Shown here: one piece after another, positions 1-8,840 of the stretch
Layout of the letters: each line of letters begins with the position of its first letter
Numbering within the stretch: the first letter of the stretch is position 1
DNA from: Candidatus Limivicinus sp.
GTDB lineage: Bacteria; Bacillota; Clostridia; Oscillospirales; Oscillospiraceae
Length of the DNA stretch: 44,540 nucleotides
Direction: 5' to 3'
NCBI GenBank assembly: GCA_029264685.1
Contig: JARHZW010000031.1
Coordinates: 1 to 44,540 of the forward strand
Notes under the pieces: model-generated
Database searches by the model: none
Told to the model about the DNA's origin: nothing
Seen by the model: only the letters and a program-made list of their open reading frames with translations
Made by a program: the position numbers and the translations under genes

Positions 1-1040
1 AGCATTTTTTCAACTTCTTTGGGCTTATCCAGCTTTTTAAGAGCCGCCCGCATGGTCCAGCCCTGCTTATTTACCCGAATACTCATACCTTTTTTCTTGA
101 AATACCGCACATTATAGCTCTCGCAGCCCGGAATCGGTGCCATATGTATGCACGGCACTCCGGCAACTGCCGCCTCGGTGGAGGACAGCCCGCCCGGCTT
201 TGAAATAAACACATCGCAGGCACGCATATATGCAGCCATGTCATTGGTATGCTTTATGAGGATTATTTCTCTGCCGTATTTTTTCTCAAGCTTTCTGTAA
301 AGCTTTTCATTATTTCCGGATATAACTATTATCTTTGCGTAGATAAGATTTTTGTCGAAGTATTTAAGGATTGCGTCAATAGTCTTTTCTATATTTCCGG
401 CTCCGATACTGCCGCCGGCAAGGAGCAGATAGCGTCTCATAGGCTCAAGCCCCAGCAGTTTTCTCGCCTCTGCCTTGCTCATACTGCTTTCAAAGGCAGG
501 AGAAACGGGTATACCCAGAGGTGCAATCTTTTCCTCCGGAATTCCTCTGCGTATAAAGTCCTGTGCCTGAGCCGCACCGGGAATAACATAGTAATCGCAG
601 TTTGTTTCCTCGGTAAAGGGTATGCACACATAGTCTGTTGCAACATATATGCTCGGCGGCAGCTTCCTCATGTTCTTCTTGAGATAGGTTATTAGCTCTG
701 CCGGATACAAATGAGTGGCAATTATTACATCAACGGTATTTTCCTTCAAGTATTCTCCCAGTTTCTTCGCCACCGCTATATTGGCATAATATACAGGCGA
801 ATTCATAGGCACTCTGCGTACCAGATTACCCAGAGAATAGACAAGTCCAAATACTCTTGGAGTATGCTGTACCATTTTCACATAGGCTCCGCCTACCTCT
901 TTGGCAAGCCTGCGGCTTACAAGCTCATACGGGTCCATCATCACCACATTATGTCCCCTGCTTTCAAGCTCCGCTTTCAGCGCCTTTGCAGCCGCATTAT
1001 GTCCGCCGCCTGTACTGCACGAAAGTATCAGTGTTTCCAT
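1..1040 (-). CDS. Diacylglycerol glycosyltransferase, MGDG-synthase/UgtP-like (3' end cut by window edge)
   Basis: At least 346 residues are visible from an ATG at 1038-1040; the C-terminus lies outside the window. The N-terminus reads METLILSCSTGGGHNAAAKA, the glycine-rich acceptor loop of the MGDG-synthase domain. Near the visible end, SKPGGLSSTEAA is the nucleotide-sugar loop of the GT28 C-terminal half, so this is a GT-B enzyme. The family transfers glucose or galactose from a UDP-sugar to diacylglycerol on the inner membrane face, making glycolipids that can also anchor lipoteichoic acid. The start overlaps the end of the upstream plsY-like gene by 13 bases, implying translational coupling and a shared lipid role. 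MurG is the main alternative, but the N-terminal loop and the PlsY neighbour favour a glycolipid synthase. The sugar and number of transfers cannot be read. Confidence 0.85.
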   Translation of the reverse strand, partial: METLILSCSTGGGHNAAAKALKAELESRGHNVVMMDPYELVSRRLAKEVGGAYVKMVQHTPRVFGLVYSLGNLVRRVPMNSPVYYANIAVAKKLGEYLKENTVDVIIATHLYPAELITYLKKNMRKLPPSIYVATDYVCIPFTEETNCDYYVIPGAAQAQDFIRRGIPEEKIAPLGIPVSPAFESSMSKAEARKLLGLEPMRRYLLLAGGSIGAGNIEKTIDAILKYFDKNLIYAKIIVISGNNEKLYRKLEKKYGREIILIKHTNDMAAYMRACDVFISKPGGLSSTEAAVAGVPCIHMAPIPGCESYNVRYFKKKGMSIRVNKQGWTMRAALKKLDKPKEVEKM

Positions 1041-1648
1041 AAAAATTTAACCTCAATTTTTTCTCTCTTTTCCTCGCTCAGATGAAATCTCAAAAATACA
1101 AAAAGGCTTATCAGAATAAAGCCCAGTCTAAGACCGGGGAAGGGACTTTTTATAAGGAACGTGATGCTTACGCAGAAATACACCAGCAAAGTCTTATAAA
1201 AGTTGGGCTTTACCACGATCACTACGGAAAACAGCACAAAAAATATTGCAAGCATCAGGGCAGGATAAATATACGGCAAAAATCCCAGCAGCACGCCGAA
1301 AGTAACGGCTATGCCCTTTCCACCCCTGAATTTTCTGTAGACAGGGAACATATGGCCAAGAACCGGAGCAAGCAGCACAAGTGCCGTACCGATCTGATTT
1401 ATAAGCAAATCATCACATTTATTATTACTCAGGCAAACAGCCACCGGCACAAGGCCCTTCAGTACATCACAGGCCAAAGTCAGCAGCCCGCAGGCTACGC
1501 CGCCGTTTTTGAAGGCGTTGGCCGCTCCCGGATTTTTATCCTCTGCCGAGCCTGTTATATCCTTATTGAAAAGCTTTCCGAATATAGGGGCAAACAGTAT
1601 TCCGCCCAGAAGATAGCCTAAGACGGCAAAAAACAGAAAATACAACAT
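1028..1648 (-). CDS. plsY: PlsY-like glycerol-3-phosphate acyltransferase (divergent)
   Basis: A 206-residue polytopic membrane protein. PlsY moves the acyl group of acyl-phosphate onto sn-glycerol-3-phosphate to make lysophosphatidate, the first step of phospholipid synthesis in most Gram-positives. The second family motif is well kept (GHMFPVYRKFRGGKGIAVTF, residues about 98-117). The first is changed: instead of a GSGNxGATN loop there is GSAEDKNPGAANAF at about residues 33-46, and the third motif (KYVSLxSI-like) is not evident. The start follows the stop of the DUF2461 gene by one base, with GGGAGAG as ribosome binding site. Membership in the family is clear; whether it is the main PlsY or a specialised paralogue is open. 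Confidence 0.82.
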   Translation of the reverse strand: MLYFLFFAVLGYLLGGILFAPIFGKLFNKDITGSAEDKNPGAANAFKNGGVACGLLTLACDVLKGLVPVAVCLSNNKCDDLLINQIGTALVLLAPVLGHMFPVYRKFRGGKGIAVTFGVLLGFLPYIYPALMLAIFFVLFSVVIVVKPNFYKTLLVYFCVSITFLIKSPFPGLRLGFILISLFVFLRFHLSEEKREKIEVKFLWKH

Positions 1649-1649
1649 A

Positions 1650-2318
1650 TCAGCTCTCCCTGCCGCTCATGTACGCCATGAGCATAAATTCATATAAAGG
1701 CATAAGACGGGAAAAATTCTCCGTAAGAACACGGGGAAATTCCGGTTTTAATATATCGCCGCCAAAGTCTTTTTTATACTCAAGGCTGATCCACTTGCGG
1801 TTGTAAAAGTTGTTTATAATTTCGCCCTTATCCCCTTTTGGTCTTTTATATTCCTCTCCCTTTATAAAATACTGATTAAGTTTCAGTATTTTGTTCGCAA
1901 TTCTTTCAAATCCGGCAGGATTTGCGTCCACCGCCCTGCGAAAGGCCTCCATATCCTTGCTGGATGCCCCGTGAAAACCCATTCCGCAGCGATAGCCTGC
2001 CGCACCGATTTCAAAAAACAGACACGGAGCCTCAGAACCTGCCTCAAAGGGTCTGAGAGAAAACCACATTTTCTCCTTATATGGCCCCCGCCCGAACAAC
2101 CGCCTTGCATCCCTGTAAATTCTGGAAATATGCACATCCCAGCTGTACTTAGGAAAGCCGTCATCCATAAGAGTCTGCGTCTCTCCTGCCAGCTGCTCCA
2201 GCGGTTTTTTTAAGCAGCGCTCAAACTGCGCCTTGTGCTCCTGAAACCAGCTTCTCTCATTATTAAAGGTAAGCTCCCATAAAAAATCGCCGGTTTCTCT
2301 GGTAAATCCTTCAAACAT
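1650..2318 (-). CDS. DUF2461 domain protein
   Basis: A 222-residue soluble protein starting MFEGFTRETGDFLWELTFNN and carrying the NNERSWFQEHK pattern (about residues 18-28) of the DUF2461/TIGR02453 family. A central RIYRDARRLFGRGPYKEKMW segment and an FFEIGAAGY strand follow, as in that family. The biochemical role of the family is unknown to me. I chose the ATG at 2316-2318 because AGGAG sits about eight bases upstream; the in-frame ATG at 2363 has no such site. It is the first gene of a short minus-strand run with the PlsY-like and glycosyltransferase genes. Confidence 0.85.
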   Translation of the reverse strand: MFEGFTRETGDFLWELTFNNERSWFQEHKAQFERCLKKPLEQLAGETQTLMDDGFPKYSWDVHISRIYRDARRLFGRGPYKEKMWFSLRPFEAGSEAPCLFFEIGAAGYRCGMGFHGASSKDMEAFRRAVDANPAGFERIANKILKLNQYFIKGEEYKRPKGDKGEIINNFYNRKWISLEYKKDFGGDILKPEFPRVLTENFSRLMPLYEFMLMAYMSGRES

Positions 2319-2403
2319 ATTTTTTTCTCTCCTGTTTATTTTCCCATAACCATAGATTATCACATCTTATAACATTATTCAATAAAGCTCTTTACTCTCG
2401 CAC

Positions 2404-2432
2404 TGTACATTTTTTGTTTGTAATGTTATAAT
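2404..2432 (+). promoter_or_regulatory. Sigma-A promoter, potassium operon
   Basis: TGTACA (2404-2409), a 17-base spacer and a perfect TATAAT (2427-2432) preceded by TGT, giving an extended -10. Lies about 50 bases before trkA. Confidence 0.7.
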
Positions 2433-2483
2433 AGCCCCTGTATATTCGATTTAGCCAAGGAATCGGCAGAATGGAGTAGATAT

Positions 2484-3845
2484 ATGAAGATAATAATCGC
2501 CGGAGCAGGTAAAATCGGCCACTCAGTTGCCGAGATTCTCTCCGATGAAGGCCACGACATAACCGTTATCGACCGTGACCCCGACACTATCAGCCTTCTT
2601 TCAAATACGCTGGATGTAATTTGTGTCGAAGGCAGCGCTACCAATTCCGAAACCCTTCTGGAAGCGGGAGCCGACCACGCAGATCTGCTTATGGCCGCCA
2701 CCGAGCATGACGAGGTGAACATGGTCTGCGGCATTTCCGCCAGAAAACTGGGTACAAAACACGTTATCGCCCGTATCCGTGACCCGGAGTACCTGAGTCA
2801 GACAAACTTTCTCCGTGAAGCGCTGGGTCTTTCAGTCACAATCAACCCCGAATACGAGTGTGCAAGAGAAATCTCCCGTATTCTTCGTTTCCCCAGTGCA
2901 GTCAGGGTTGATGCATTCTCGAAAGGCAATGTTGAAATAGTGGAGCACAAGCTGCCGAACAACTGCCGGCTTGACGGCTTAACGCTGAAGGAGCTTCCTT
3001 CCTGCTTCGGTGCAAAGGTTCTTGTAGGTGTTGTGGAGCGTGGTAAAGAGGCCTTTATACCTAACGGTGATTTTATACTTAAAAGCGGAGACAAGCTGAG
3101 CATAATCGGCACAGCAAAAGAACTCCGCCGCTTTTTTGTTTCAGCCGGTCAGTATCACAAGCCCGTGAAAAAGGTTATGATAATGGGCGGCTGCCGCACA
3201 TCCATATACCTGACCCGTATGCTTACGGATTGCGGCATGGATGTTACCCTTATCGAGCGCAACCGCCGCCGCTGTGACGAGCTGTGCGACCTGATTCCGG
3301 GTACCCACATAGTATGCGGTGATGCCACCAGAAGCGACGTGCTTATTGAAGAGGGTATTCTGAATACCGACGCTTTTGTCGCCCTTACAGGCGATGACGG
3401 TGACAACATAATTACCTCCATGTATGTCAGAAACTGCAATGTGGGAAAAATTGTGGCAAAGGTCAACCGCTCCCACTTTTCCGATATTCTGGAGCAGTCC
3501 GGTCTTGACAGTATAGTCACACCAAAGCAGATAGTCGCCCAGCAGATAGCACGCTATGTCCGTGCCATGAGCAATTCCATGGGCAGCAGTATGGAAACTC
3601 TATACCGCCTTGCCGACGGCAAGGTTGAAGCGCTGGAATTCAAAGTCAGTGAAAATTCCAGATGTGTAGGAATTCCGCTGAAGGATCTTAAACTCAAGCC
3701 CGACATCATCATAAGCGCCATTATCCGTGGAAACAAAACCCTGATACCCGATGGCAGCACCAGAATTCTTTCAGGCGATCACGCCATAATCTTTACAGCC
3801 GCCGGCAGGCTTCAGGATATGGACGGAATATTAGAGGAGCACTGA
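2484..3845 (+). CDS. trkA: Trk potassium uptake regulatory subunit TrkA
   Basis: A 453-residue cytoplasmic protein with two tandem RCK (TrkA-N plus TrkA-C) units, the arrangement of TrkA rather than single-unit KtrA. The first nucleotide-binding Rossmann motif is GAGKIG at about residues 7-12, closing with IDRD; the second, near residue 230, is degenerate (MGGCRTS), as is common in second repeats. TrkA binds NAD(H) and/or ATP and gates the TrkH channel. GGAG lies just upstream of the chosen ATG. Its TGA overlaps the trkH ATG (TGATG), so the two are translationally coupled. First gene of a four-gene potassium operon. Confidence 0.95.
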   Translation: MKIIIAGAGKIGHSVAEILSDEGHDITVIDRDPDTISLLSNTLDVICVEGSATNSETLLEAGADHADLLMAATEHDEVNMVCGISARKLGTKHVIARIRDPEYLSQTNFLREALGLSVTINPEYECAREISRILRFPSAVRVDAFSKGNVEIVEHKLPNNCRLDGLTLKELPSCFGAKVLVGVVERGKEAFIPNGDFILKSGDKLSIIGTAKELRRFFVSAGQYHKPVKKVMIMGGCRTSIYLTRMLTDCGMDVTLIERNRRRCDELCDLIPGTHIVCGDATRSDVLIEEGILNTDAFVALTGDDGDNIITSMYVRNCNVGKIVAKVNRSHFSDILEQSGLDSIVTPKQIVAQQIARYVRAMSNSMGSSMETLYRLADGKVEALEFKVSENSRCVGIPLKDLKLKPDIIISAIIRGNKTLIPDGSTRILSGDHAIIFTAAGRLQDMDGILEEH

Positions 3846-5281
3846 TGAATTACAGAATGATTTTAAAGGTCCTGGGCCTTATACTGCTCTGTCTGGCTGC
3901 TCTTATGCTCCTGCCCCTTATCGCCGGCCTCTGTTACGGGGAAAATGTATTTAATTTTGTCATCACCATAGGCATAACCGCTCTTTGCGGCTTTATTCTC
4001 TCCCGTGCAAAACCCAGAACAACAGGTATCTTTGCGAGAGAGGGCTTTGTCATTGTAGGTCTGGGCTGGATTTTAATGTCACTGTTCGGTGCGCTGCCAT
4101 TTGTGGTATCCGGCAGCATACCGAACTATATTGACGCCGTCTTTGAGACAGTTTCCGGCTTTACCACAACCGGAGCAACCATCCTCAACGACATAGAAGC
4201 TCTGCCTAAGGCAGATATGTTCTGGCGTTCCTTTACCCACTGGATAGGCGGCATGGGCGTTCTGGTGTTTATAATGGCAGTTCTCCCTATGAGCGGAGAG
4301 CATTCAATGCACATAATGAGAGCGGAGGTTCCCGGTCCTACCGTGGGCAAGCTTGTCCCCAGAGCGAGAAAGACCGCCTCTATCCTGTACCTGATTTACA
4401 TAGGTCTCACCGTTTTGGAAACGGTGCTTCTGCTTCTGGGCGGCATGAACTTCTACGATGCCCTTCTTCACGCTTTTGCCACTGCCGGCACCGGCGGATT
4501 TTCCACAAAAGCCGCAAGCATAGGCGCATACAACAGCGTATATATTGAAATGGTGGTTGCCACCTTTATGATCTTGTTCGGCCTTAACTTCAATATGTAT
4601 TTTCTGCTGCTTATAGGCCGTATAAAGGATGTTTTGAAAAACGAGGAGCTGCACTGGTATCTGGGAATAGTCGCTTCTGCGGTGTTGGCTCTTGCCCTTG
4701 GCATTACAAAAATGTACGGCGGCTTTTTCACCGCTCTGCGCCACGCCTATTTTAACGTTGCAACCATAATAAGCACTACCGGCTTCTGCACCGTTGACTT
4801 TGACAAGTGGCCGGAATACTGTAAGTGGATAATAGTCCTGCTGATGTTCACCGGTGCCTGTGCCGGCAGCACAGGCGGCGGTCTGAAGATTTCCCGCATT
4901 GCCATTCTGGCAAAATCCGCCTGCCGTGAAGTCAAGCAGATGATAAGGCCACGGAGTGTAGGCCGTGTAGAGCTTGACGGAAAAAGAGTGGACAACGGCG
5001 CTTTGCGAGCGGTTTCCGTATTTTTCATTCTCTATATGTTTCTGCTGCTGACAAGCACTTTCCTCGTCTCCTTTGACGGCCACGATCTTTCAACCAACTT
5101 TACAGCCTCCCTTTCATGTATGTCCAATATCGGACCCGGCCTTTCTGCCGTTGGTCCTGTAGGAAATTTTGACATTTTCTCTTATCCGTCAAAAATCGTC
5201 CTTTCTTTTGCCATGCTTCTGGGTCGTCTGGAAATATTCCCGATATTAGTGCTTTTCTCCAAGCACACATGGAAGAATTGA
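3845..5281 (+). CDS. trkH: Trk potassium uptake channel subunit TrkH
   Basis: A 478-residue membrane protein built of four M1-P-M2 repeats. Each pore loop carries a filter-like glycine: SGFTTTGAT (about residue 100), FATAGTGGFST (about 215), STTGFCTVDF (about 315) and MSNIGPG (about 430). It translocates potassium across the cytoplasmic membrane and is gated by TrkA, encoded directly upstream with a one-base overlap. GAGGAG precedes the ATG. Length matches TrkH/TrkG (about 480) and is longer than the KtrB-type protein that follows. Confidence 0.95.
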   Translation: MNYRMILKVLGLILLCLAALMLLPLIAGLCYGENVFNFVITIGITALCGFILSRAKPRTTGIFAREGFVIVGLGWILMSLFGALPFVVSGSIPNYIDAVFETVSGFTTTGATILNDIEALPKADMFWRSFTHWIGGMGVLVFIMAVLPMSGEHSMHIMRAEVPGPTVGKLVPRARKTASILYLIYIGLTVLETVLLLLGGMNFYDALLHAFATAGTGGFSTKAASIGAYNSVYIEMVVATFMILFGLNFNMYFLLLIGRIKDVLKNEELHWYLGIVASAVLALALGITKMYGGFFTALRHAYFNVATIISTTGFCTVDFDKWPEYCKWIIVLLMFTGACAGSTGGGLKISRIAILAKSACREVKQMIRPRSVGRVELDGKRVDNGALRAVSVFFILYMFLLLTSTFLVSFDGHDLSTNFTASLSCMSNIGPGLSAVGPVGNFDIFSYPSKIVLSFAMLLGRLEIFPILVLFSKHTWKN

Positions 5282-5282
5282 T

Positions 5283-6626
5283 ATGAAAAAAATTTTTAGA
5301 CTTCGCCCCGCTCAAATCATTGTTCTTTGTTTCTTCTCTCTGATCTCAGTGGGTACAATTTTACTTATGCTGCCGATTTCCACCCGCACCCACGGCGGCG
5401 CCCCTTTTGAGACTGCGCTTTTCACCGCAACCTCCGCCGTCTGCGTGACCGGACTTATAATCGAGGATACCGCTCAATACTGGACCTCCTTCGGTCAGAC
5501 CGTCATCATTCTTCTTATTCAGATAGGCGGTATGGGTGTTGTTACCATGGGCGTTATTCTTATGATGTTTTCCGGAAGAAAAATCGGCATACGCCAGCGT
5601 TGGATAATGCAGGAGTCCATTTCCGCCCCTCATGTGGGCGGAATAGTCCGAATGACAGGCATGATTCTTTTTACAACCATGCTGGTGGAGCTTGCGGGAG
5701 CCGTAATTATGGCTTTTCGCTTTATTCCTCAGTACGGCGTAGGGCGTGGACTTTGGTTTTCGATTTTTCATGCTATCTCGGCTTTCTGCAACGCCGGCTT
5801 TGACCTTATGGGTGTAAACGGAGAACCCTTTGTGTCCATGACCTCATACAGTGCCGATCCCCTCGTATGCCTCACTTTGGCCGCACTTATCATCATAGGC
5901 GGTCTGGGCTTTATGACATGGAAGGATATAAAGGAATACAAGTTTAAGTTTGTTCGCTATTCTCTCCAGTCAAAGCTTATTCTTTTTACCTCGGCTCTGC
6001 TCTTAGGCGGCGGCTTTCTCTTCATGTTTTTCTACGAATTCCGTCAGCCTCAGTGGGCTTATATGGGTGCCGGCGAACGTGCTACCGCCGCAGTTTTTCA
6101 GACAATTTCTCCCAGAACCGCCGGCTTTAACACCGTAGACCTGAACAATCTCAGTTCCGGCGGAAAAATCATAACCATTCTGCTGATGCTGGTGGGCGGA
6201 GCCCCGGGTTCTACCGCAGGCGGTTTCAAAATCACAACCCTTGCAGTAGTTATTCTGTGCATCAGAGCAACTTATCAGGGCAGGGAAAACGCATCCGCAT
6301 TCGGAAGGCGTGTTTCTTCTCAGTCTATGAGAAATGCGGCGGCAATTTTCACCCTGTATCTGCTGCTGTTTCTTACTGCGGGAATATTTATTTCCTGCTA
6401 TGACAAGGTGCCTTTAATGGCTGCCTTGTTCGAGACCTCCTCTGCCATTGCCACAGTAGGTCTCTCTCTGGGAATAACCTCAGGGCTTTCCACACTTTCT
6501 CACTTTATTCTCATTTGTCTCATGTTTTTCGGCCGTGTAGGCGGTCTGACACTTATTTACGCTGTAGCTTCCGGTGCGGGAGCTGACGGATCAAGGTTCC
6601 CTCAGGAACCCGTTGCAATAGGCTAA
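5283..6626 (+). CDS. ktrB: Ktr-type potassium transporter membrane subunit KtrB
   Basis: A 447-residue protein of the TrkH/KtrB/NtpJ superfamily. Pore loops: SAVCVTGLI near residue 50, SAFCNAGFDL near 170, SPRTAGFNT near 280 and SAIATVGLSLG near 395. The shorter N-terminus and the CVTGL signature place it with KtrB, usually a sodium-dependent potassium uptake channel. It begins one base after the trkH stop, with GGAAG as ribosome binding site, and is followed after 10 bases by its ring-forming partner. Adjacent TrkAH and KtrBA systems in one transcript are less usual than either alone. Confidence 0.93.
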   Translation: MKKIFRLRPAQIIVLCFFSLISVGTILLMLPISTRTHGGAPFETALFTATSAVCVTGLIIEDTAQYWTSFGQTVIILLIQIGGMGVVTMGVILMMFSGRKIGIRQRWIMQESISAPHVGGIVRMTGMILFTTMLVELAGAVIMAFRFIPQYGVGRGLWFSIFHAISAFCNAGFDLMGVNGEPFVSMTSYSADPLVCLTLAALIIIGGLGFMTWKDIKEYKFKFVRYSLQSKLILFTSALLLGGGFLFMFFYEFRQPQWAYMGAGERATAAVFQTISPRTAGFNTVDLNNLSSGGKIITILLMLVGGAPGSTAGGFKITTLAVVILCIRATYQGRENASAFGRRVSSQSMRNAAAIFTLYLLLFLTAGIFISCYDKVPLMAALFETSSAIATVGLSLGITSGLSTLSHFILICLMFFGRVGGLTLIYAVASGAGADGSRFPQEPVAIG

Positions 6627-6636
6627 GGAGGAAAAA

Positions 6637-7290
6637 ATGAAATCTGTATTACTTGTAGGCTTAGGTCGTTTCGGCCGCTATGTTGCTCAGGCTCTCAATG
6701 AACAGGGAGACGAGGTTATGGCAATAGACCGTGACGAAGAGCGTGTCAACGACGCTCTGAAATTCGTCACCAATGCCCAGATCGGAGACAGCACCAACGA
6801 GCGCTTTATCGAGTCTCTCGGGGTGAGAAATTTTGACCTGTGCATAGTCACCATTGCGGATGATTTTCAGAGTTCTCTGGAAACTACATCTCTTTTAAAA
6901 GAGTGCGGCGCAAAGTTTGTTCTGGCCCGTGTCTCAGACGACACCCACGCCAAGTTTCTGCTTCGCAACGGTGCCGACGATGTGGTATTTCTGGAAAAGC
7001 AGATGGCTCAGTGGACCGCCGTTACATACTCCAATGACAATATTTTCGATTATATGGAGCTTTCCGACGAATACGCAATTTATGAAACTCCCGTCCCTAA
7101 ATCATGGATAGGAAAATCTGTCATTGACATTGATGTTCGTAAAAAACACAATCTGAATGTTCTTGCAACCAAAAACAAGGAAATTCTCAAGCCGCTTTCC
7201 GACCCAGGCCACATATTTTCCGCCAGCGAAAGTCTGCTTATTCTGGCCTCTAAAAAAGACATTCAGAAATACCTGAAAAAAGTTTTTTAA
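6637..7290 (+). CDS. ktrA: Ktr potassium transport regulatory subunit KtrA
   Basis: A 217-residue cytoplasmic protein with one RCK unit: Rossmann motif GLGRFG at about residues 8-13 ending in IDRD, then a C-terminal RCK_C/TrkA-C subdomain from about residue 135. KtrA forms an octameric ring that binds ATP/ADP, and in some species c-di-AMP, and controls KtrB. A strong AGGAGG site sits between the ktrB stop and this ATG. Last gene of the operon; a bidirectional terminator follows at 7364-7400. Confidence 0.94.
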   Translation: MKSVLLVGLGRFGRYVAQALNEQGDEVMAIDRDEERVNDALKFVTNAQIGDSTNERFIESLGVRNFDLCIVTIADDFQSSLETTSLLKECGAKFVLARVSDDTHAKFLLRNGADDVVFLEKQMAQWTAVTYSNDNIFDYMELSDEYAIYETPVPKSWIGKSVIDIDVRKKHNLNVLATKNKEILKPLSDPGHIFSASESLLILASKKDIQKYLKKVF

Positions 7291-7363
7291 GCAGTCATGC
7301 CGGTGTGGCAGTTTACACGCCGATGCAGACTTTTAAAGTCCCCAACAGTAACAAATTGCAAAA

Positions 7364-7400
7364 GGAGAGTGTGGATTTTCCACGCTCTCCTTTTTCTTTT
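7364..7400. terminator. Bidirectional terminator between ktrA and spoIVB
   Basis: An 11-bp stem (GGAGAGTGTGG at 7364-7374 with CCACGCTCTCC at 7380-7390, one G-T wobble) and a five-base loop. T-run follows on the plus strand and an A-run precedes, so it can serve both convergent genes. Confidence 0.88.
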
Positions 7401-7425
7401 GCCGTAAAACTGACCTTCTGTTTAA

Positions 7426-8418
7426 TTACGCCGCATCACACACAATGCCCGCAGTTTTCAGCATATCCTGTATGCTTATGCCGTAGCCTTTTCTGGAGTC
7501 ATTTACAAACACATGGGTCACGGCGCCCACCAGCTTTCCGTTCTGGATTATCGGCGAACCGCTCATCCCCTGTACTATTCCTCCGGTGGCCTGACACAGG
7601 CGTGGATCCGTAACGGTCAGCATTACACGCTGTGCGTCACCGTCCCTGTATACTTTGTTTATATCCACTCTGTACTCCGCTGTGTCTCTGCCTGAAATGG
7701 TTGAAATTATTGTGGCAGGCCCTATTTCCACATCTCCGGTCATATAGTGCTTGGCACCTGTGGGAGCTGCGGCTCTGCCGTATATGCCCTGAGCAGTATT
7801 TTTTTCCACCGTGCCTATGGTCTTTCCTGCATCATTGCATCCGTTCAGCTCTCCCGGAACTCCCGACGAGCCTTTCGTAACACCCACTATCTGAGTATCG
7901 CTGATTTTTCCGCCCTGCAAAGGCAGGATTTTACCTGTGGCAGTATCACTTATACCATGTCCGAGTGCGCCGTATATACCTGTCTGCGGATCATAGAAAG
8001 TGACCGTTCCAAGACCTGATACACTGTCACGAAGCCACATTCCAAGACGCCACTGCTCCTCGGCAGCCTTTGCAGGCTGAAGATTAAAACGCATTATCTG
8101 ATTATCCCTCAGCACTTTAAGCCTGACGGGCTCGCCGTCTGCCTCGCATACAATGTCAATAAGCTCCACAGCTCCGGAGAGCTTTTTTCCGTTTATCTCT
8201 TCTATAATGTCGCCTTCTTTAAGGCCGGCTTCCTCCGCCGGACAACAGCTGCCTTCTTTCGTCTGTACCTCACCCACGCCTGCAACCACGACGCCTTCCG
8301 TATTGATTTCAATACCCACAGCCTGCCCACCCGCAACAAGCTCACGAGCATAGGCCGGCGCAGCAATGGAAAACGCCAGAAAAAGACAGGAAAGCGAAGT
8401 AATCACTGCTTTTTTCAT
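7426..8418 (-). CDS. spoIVB: SpoIVB-type sporulation serine peptidase
   Basis: A 330-residue secreted or membrane-anchored protein. An N-terminal hydrophobic segment (about residues 4-22) is followed by a PDZ domain (about 45-115, with GLKEGDIIEEINGK) and an S55-family trypsin-like domain. Catalytic His is seen in GHGISD (about 160) and catalytic Ser in GGIVQGMSGSPI (about 290). SpoIVB is made in the forespore, crosses to the intermembrane space, and triggers pro-sigma-K processing by cleaving SpoIVFA. It is shorter than the B. subtilis protein (about 426). The ATG at 8416-8418 is chosen because GGAGGGAG lies just upstream; the open frame extends 67 codons further without a better site. The spo0A and recN neighbours common elsewhere are not present here. 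Confidence 0.93.
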   Translation of the reverse strand: MKKAVITSLSCLFLAFSIAAPAYARELVAGGQAVGIEINTEGVVVAGVGEVQTKEGSCCPAEEAGLKEGDIIEEINGKKLSGAVELIDIVCEADGEPVRLKVLRDNQIMRFNLQPAKAAEEQWRLGMWLRDSVSGLGTVTFYDPQTGIYGALGHGISDTATGKILPLQGGKISDTQIVGVTKGSSGVPGELNGCNDAGKTIGTVEKNTAQGIYGRAAAPTGAKHYMTGDVEIGPATIISTISGRDTAEYRVDINKVYRDGDAQRVMLTVTDPRLCQATGGIVQGMSGSPIIQNGKLVGAVTHVFVNDSRKGYGISIQDMLKTAGIVCDAA

Positions 8419-8776
8419 TTCAAAAATCTCCCTCCGCACAAAATTATAACGCCAAAAGCCGCATTCATAATTATGTGCCGTCCCAAAGGATTTAACATAG
8501 GATAAAATTTGAAGGCCGCAAAAAGCCTTGATACTCGGTGAATTCTGGGAAAATTTGTTTTTTAATTTGGTAAGCTTCAGGTTTTTCTCCATTTTCTGTT
8601 CATTTTGCCGAAAAATCATTTTTCTGCTTTATTCGCAAAATAAAGTACGCAGTATTTCTAAAATTCGGCTAAATTTTTTATGCTACTACAGATTCCATTT
8701 TTATTTTTACTATAATTTTATCACAAAATTTTTCTTTTCGAGCTGGTAATTTTTAAAAGTTTTCCACATTTCCACC

Positions 8777-8802
8777 AAGTTATCAACAGTTGTTGGTAAC
8801 TT
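8777..8802. repeat. 26-base imperfect palindrome, operator-like
   Basis: The arms pair at 11 of 13 positions around the centre (AAGTTATCAACAG at 8777-8789 against the reverse complement of 8790-8802). It overlaps DnaA-box-like TTATCAACA (8780-8788), with TTTTCCACA at 8760-8768. It lacks a T-run, so it is not a terminator. Regulator unknown. Confidence 0.5.
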
Positions 8803-8805
8803 TTC

Positions 8806-8840
8806 ATAAAAAAATCGGTCTGGACTGTCCCGACCGATTT
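8806..8840 (-). terminator. Terminator of the folC-ruvX-mscS operon
   Basis: Nine-bp stem AAATCGGTC/GACCGATTT (8812-8820 with 8832-8840). On the minus strand it is followed by a T-run ending near 8806. Confidence 0.85.

Noticed and set aside
4304..5083. 259-codon minus-strand frame opposite trkH
   Set aside because: No membrane or enzyme pattern and no ribosome binding site; trkH pore loops fill the other strand.
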